Source: UBA6244 sp963676875 (GTDB taxonomy: Bacteria > Bacteroidota > Bacteroidia > Bacteroidales > F082). From it: DNA of 64,000 nucleotides. Positions within the stretch are counted from its first letter, which is position 1. Every line of letters begins with the position of its first letter. Where the stretch lies: NCBI GenBank assembly GCA_963676875.1, contig OY781436.1:372001-436000 (forward strand), read 5' to 3'. Below the pieces are notes generated by a model. It worked only from the letters and a program-made list of their open reading frames with translations, was not told the DNA's origin and did no database searches. Shown here piece after piece: positions 63,201-64,000 of the stretch. Both the position numbers and the translations under genes were made by a program.

Positions 63201-64000
63201 TTCCGTAACCTTTGTATGGAATGAAGCCGAAGACTTCGGCAGCGCACCAACAACTCCCGTTGTCGGACATTATGTAAGTAACGAATGGCAACCAGCCGGA
63301 ACCACCGGCACTTTAACTCCAGGTACAACAACCATAACAGCAACCGGCATTACTGGATTCTCCAGCTTCGCCATTTATGGCGACAAACTGGATGTGGTGT
63401 ATGTGGATGCATCAATCGGTAATGATGACAATACCGGAGAAACCGCAACAGCAGGACCTGCCGGCCCTAAGGCCACCATTGGCGCAGCTTTACAGGTTGT
63501 TGCTGATGACGGAAGCGGAAAGCTGATCATCGCAGATGCAACTGCATATGACGAAGATGTAAATCTGGGATTTGACATCGAATTTGAAACCAGCGGAGTA
63601 TTTACCCTCAACCAAATGCTGACCCTTGATGGTGCTGTACTTGCCATGAACGGAGACATGACGGTAGCAGGAACCACCACCCTGACAGCCTCTTCCGACA
63701 AAATTACTGTTGGCGACAACACGCTAACGCTGAACGGTGACTGGGATGGTGACGGTTACTTAACGGTAGCGTCAACTTCGAACCTTGTATTGAACAATGC
63801 AGGAATTGTTACCAACTTCAACCTTGATGGTACAGCATTAAACAACCTGACCTTAGCAGGAGGAATTGATGGCGCTGACAATTACCATGGAGTTACCCTA
63901 CTTTCCGACCTAACTATTCACGGTACCCTTTTACTAACGGATGAATACGATGAGCTGATACTTAACAGCAACAAGCTAACTTTGTTGGGAGTTGTTGATG
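57202..64000 (+). CDS. Giant repetitive secreted protein, continues beyond window
   Basis: The frame is open from ATG at 57202 to the window end (over 2,260 codons, no stop). Signal peptide region: LLKGFLAFFILIFLSNFSLQ then AQ. A first domain like that of the preceding gene is followed near residue 246 by a beta-helix start (CYQTIQAAIDGASSGDNISI). Long beta-solenoid modules rich in Thr, Asn, Gly and Leu follow (ITLTLASDLTIDGSL, LTINRTDGVSMTGDLDV). A 921-residue module is present twice in tandem and a third, diverged module begins at 63727. Each module includes VVYVDASIGNDDNTGE, another beta-helix start. Probably a cell-surface adhesin or T9SS cargo; the C-terminus is outside the window. Two 453-aa minus-strand frames (58842-60203 and 61605-62966) are shadows of this gene. 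Confidence 0.9.
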   Translation, partial: MKKLYDKIIVSDVNRTLLKGFLAFFILIFLSNFSLQAQTVTGDNVCEGGSLTVGVDNPTAFNWYVLFRLDTDGDYTKLQALSSGDGSSFTFSPSQTLSGKYEVYEYVNSGDIPTGQSPNSGDYLLGNKWIYTDPDVKTLEITGTYTINGSGEYVICDGYGQVQIQNTEAIPAYYNADWDVSYQLYKNGVAEGTPKTSSTATTHVWQNLDIGTYTVKAYRGLSTCETDMTGSILMEEGFISNTTQTICYQTIQAAIDGASSGDNISIPTGSYDEALTVSENVTFSSTGLVIQQSVTINSGITLTLASDLTIDGSLIYGDATAKIDLSGHTLIANGDVVGDGFFAINSTSNLELYGEVATTSLNFDGTQINNLTIEFAGADETTPNTLALEGDLTVYGDLNLVGDFDELALNEKTLTLQGDLPGFGSLIGDASATLIIDGTGDLYLTVFDMLSALTINRDAEITLETFDIGLAVGTFAHAEGTLVLNSQSLSIDSYTRTNGIFAGDDLASLTFGSASTGTLVFDEGANELGSLVLETSETITLGSAMTVYSAQIYSGTLETTEAVTFATTIENGGILTLGADAQVDGLFASSEATSVFNVGANTFTFGGDITIIPGGVINAGATSSLVFNGTSAFELPSNITELNNLTINRTDGVSMTGDLDVKNLLTLTSGNFNIGDGFTLTLNKAMSGTIANLKSVSTSNLVVKGSSAVSLPALGLATLDIDNSATTTLTGAVAIFDELFLQQGTLSNGTFLTINDGKTINRSGGALTAEPNVTSTLNVEYTGVDAITTGFEIPVVNITAANITVNNGAGVTLGSSSTINNITLTNGNFDFSGKVLTMTGDLTPTSGSLLADVDAQLILNGTNAFTIPASITTLGNLNINRTGGVTMGGDLLVDQSLTLDEAFTVGANRLTIKNNITGGANLTAGGTSLITIAGDMAGVNLPSHITNLSEFNLNNVEGTTLQNDLTVTTLNLDAGAITLGTFDLSAATIDGGSATAFVVANAALADYGKLIVPATTNELLPIGYSVSAYTPVTITNGTAADVSAAVKYITLMSDFEGPVPSPNYVKLEYQLTNSAPDNASVTFVWNEAEDFGSAPTTPVVGHYVSNEWQPAGTTGTLTPGTTTITATGITGFSSFAIYGDKLDVVYVDASIGNDDNTGETATAGPAGPKATIGAALQVVADDGSGKLIIADATAYDEDVNLGFDIEFETSGVFTLNQMLTLDGAVLAMNGDMTVVGTTTLTASSDKITVGDNTLSLGDWTGDGFLTITSTSNLVLNGEGVVLNFDGTQINNLTIEFAGADETTPNTLALEGDLTVYGDLNLVGDFDELALNEKTLTLQGDLPGFGSLIGDASATLIIDGTGDLYLTVFDMLSALTINRDAEITLETFDIGLAVGTFTHAEGTLVLNSQSLSIDSYTRTNGIFAGDDLASLTFGSASTGTLVFDEGANELGSLVLETSETITLGSAMTVYSAQIYSGTLETTEAVTFATTIENGGILTLGADAQVDGLFASSEATSVFNVGPNTFTFGGDITIIPGGVINAGATSSLVFNGTSAFELPSNITELNNLTINRTDGVSMTGDLDVKNLLTLTSGNFNIGDGFTLTLNKAMSGTIANLKSVSTSNLVVKGSSAVSLPALGLATLDIDNSATTTLTGAVAIFDELFLQQGTLSNGTFLTINDGKTINRSGGALTAEPNVTTTLNVEYTGVDAITTGFEIPVVNITAANITVNNGAGVTLGSSSTINNITLTNGNFDFSGKVLTMTGDLTPTSGSLLADVDAQLILNGTNAFTIPASITTLGNLNINRTGGVTMGGDLLVDQSLTLDEAFTVGANRLTIKNNITGGANLTAGGTSLITIAGDMAGVNLPSHITNLSEFNLNNVEGTTLQNDLTVTTLNLDAGAITLGTFDLSAATIDGGSATAFVVANAALADYGKLIVPATTNELLPIGYSVSAYTPVTITNGTAADVSAAVKYITLMSDFEGPVPSPNYVKLEYQLTNSAPDNASVTFVWNEAEDFGSAPTTPVVGHYVSNEWQPAGTTGTLTPGTTTITATGITGFSSFAIYGDKLDVVYVDASIGNDDNTGETATAGPAGPKATIGAALQVVADDGSGKLIIADATAYDEDVNLGFDIEFETSGVFTLNQMLTLDGAVLAMNGDMTVAGTTTLTASSDKITVGDNTLTLNGDWDGDGYLTVASTSNLVLNNAGIVTNFNLDGTALNNLTLAGGIDGADNYHGVTLLSDLTIHGTLLLTDEYDELILNSNKLTLLGVVD
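58281..60963 (+). repeat. Intragenic tandem repeat, copy 1 (period 2,763 bp)
   Basis: This segment recurs at 61044-63726 with an offset of exactly 2,763 bp, which is 921 codons, so the frame is kept. I noticed only about eight single- or double-base differences (for example near 58424, 58608, 58629, 59000, 59515 and 60902). Sequence before and after is still related but clearly diverged. Confidence 0.95.
61044..63726 (+). repeat. Intragenic tandem repeat, copy 2
   Basis: Near-identical second copy of 58281-60963. At 63727 it departs from copy 1 (TAACGCTGAACGGTGACTGG here, TATCATTAGGTGATTGGACT in copy 1). Confidence 0.95.
63727..64000 (+). other. Start of a third, diverged module of the giant protein
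   Basis: The translation (VASTSNLVLNNAGIVTNFNL, then LNNLTLAGGIDGAD, LTIHGTLLLTDEYDELIL) aligns with the start of the repeated module (STSNLELYG, INNLTIEFAGADE, LTVYGDLNLVGDFDELAL) at moderate identity. It is an older duplicate of the same module, cut by the window edge. Confidence 0.75.

Overview
The window looks like a chromosomal segment of a member of the Bacteroidota. The evidence is two proteins ending in type IX secretion (T9SS) sorting domains, lipoproteins, a BatA-type membrane protein, Bacteroidota-style ParC and AddB relatives, and multi-receiver hybrid histidine kinases. I see no rRNA, tRNA or CRISPR. All assignments are from reading the sequence; no database search was run.

Layout. 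(1) 1-4.3 kb is an accessory, AT-rich patch of minus-strand genes: a lipoprotein cut by the window edge, two small membrane proteins and a frameshifted RhuM-family gene. An integron attC-like palindrome lies between the first two genes, and two copies of a ~170-bp intergenic repeat lie upstream of the membrane-protein genes. (2) 4.5-11.6 kb is core metabolism: rsmG, a glucosaminidase with LysM-like domains, a sugar kinase fused to a RapZ C-terminal domain, an overlapping MurU-like nucleotidyltransferase and an overlapping AddB-like nuclease. This resembles cell-wall sugar salvage. (3) 11.8-25.1 kb is one probable signalling operon: four hybrid histidine kinases, then CheR and stand-alone CheB. 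(4) 25.1-26.0 kb is repetitive spacer. (5) 26.0-40.5 kb holds a BatA-like protein, a ParC-like topoisomerase, a T9SS cargo protein, an NlpC/P60 peptidase, three unknown envelope genes, a block of low-complexity repeats and a GH13 amylase lipoprotein.

(6) 40.5-64 kb is the most unusual part. It is an array of duplicated sigma-54 units. Four units have two 14-bp palindromic sites whose centres are 77 bp apart, then about 75 bp to a GG-N10-GC type -24/-12 promoter, then a short ORF of one family, then the unit's main gene. The main genes are NtrC-type response regulators: two nearly identical, a third lacking the GAFTGA loop and Walker B residues, and a fourth reduced to fragments. In the last unit the full 96-aa short protein is followed by a 2,280-aa secreted beta-helix protein with a T9SS signal. 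One further regulator copy, first in the array, has no such promoter. A natural reading is a self-amplifying sigma-54 circuit, with an apparently dead activator as possible brake, controlling large surface proteins.

Beyond a strong terminator lie a small secreted protein and a giant secreted protein that runs off the window. The giant contains a 2,763-bp (921-codon) in-frame tandem duplication that is almost perfectly conserved.

Two families of short inverted-repeat elements occur. A ~117-bp element has five copies, three of them inside the sigma-54 array, and a 166-bp element overlaps the glucosaminidase stop codon.
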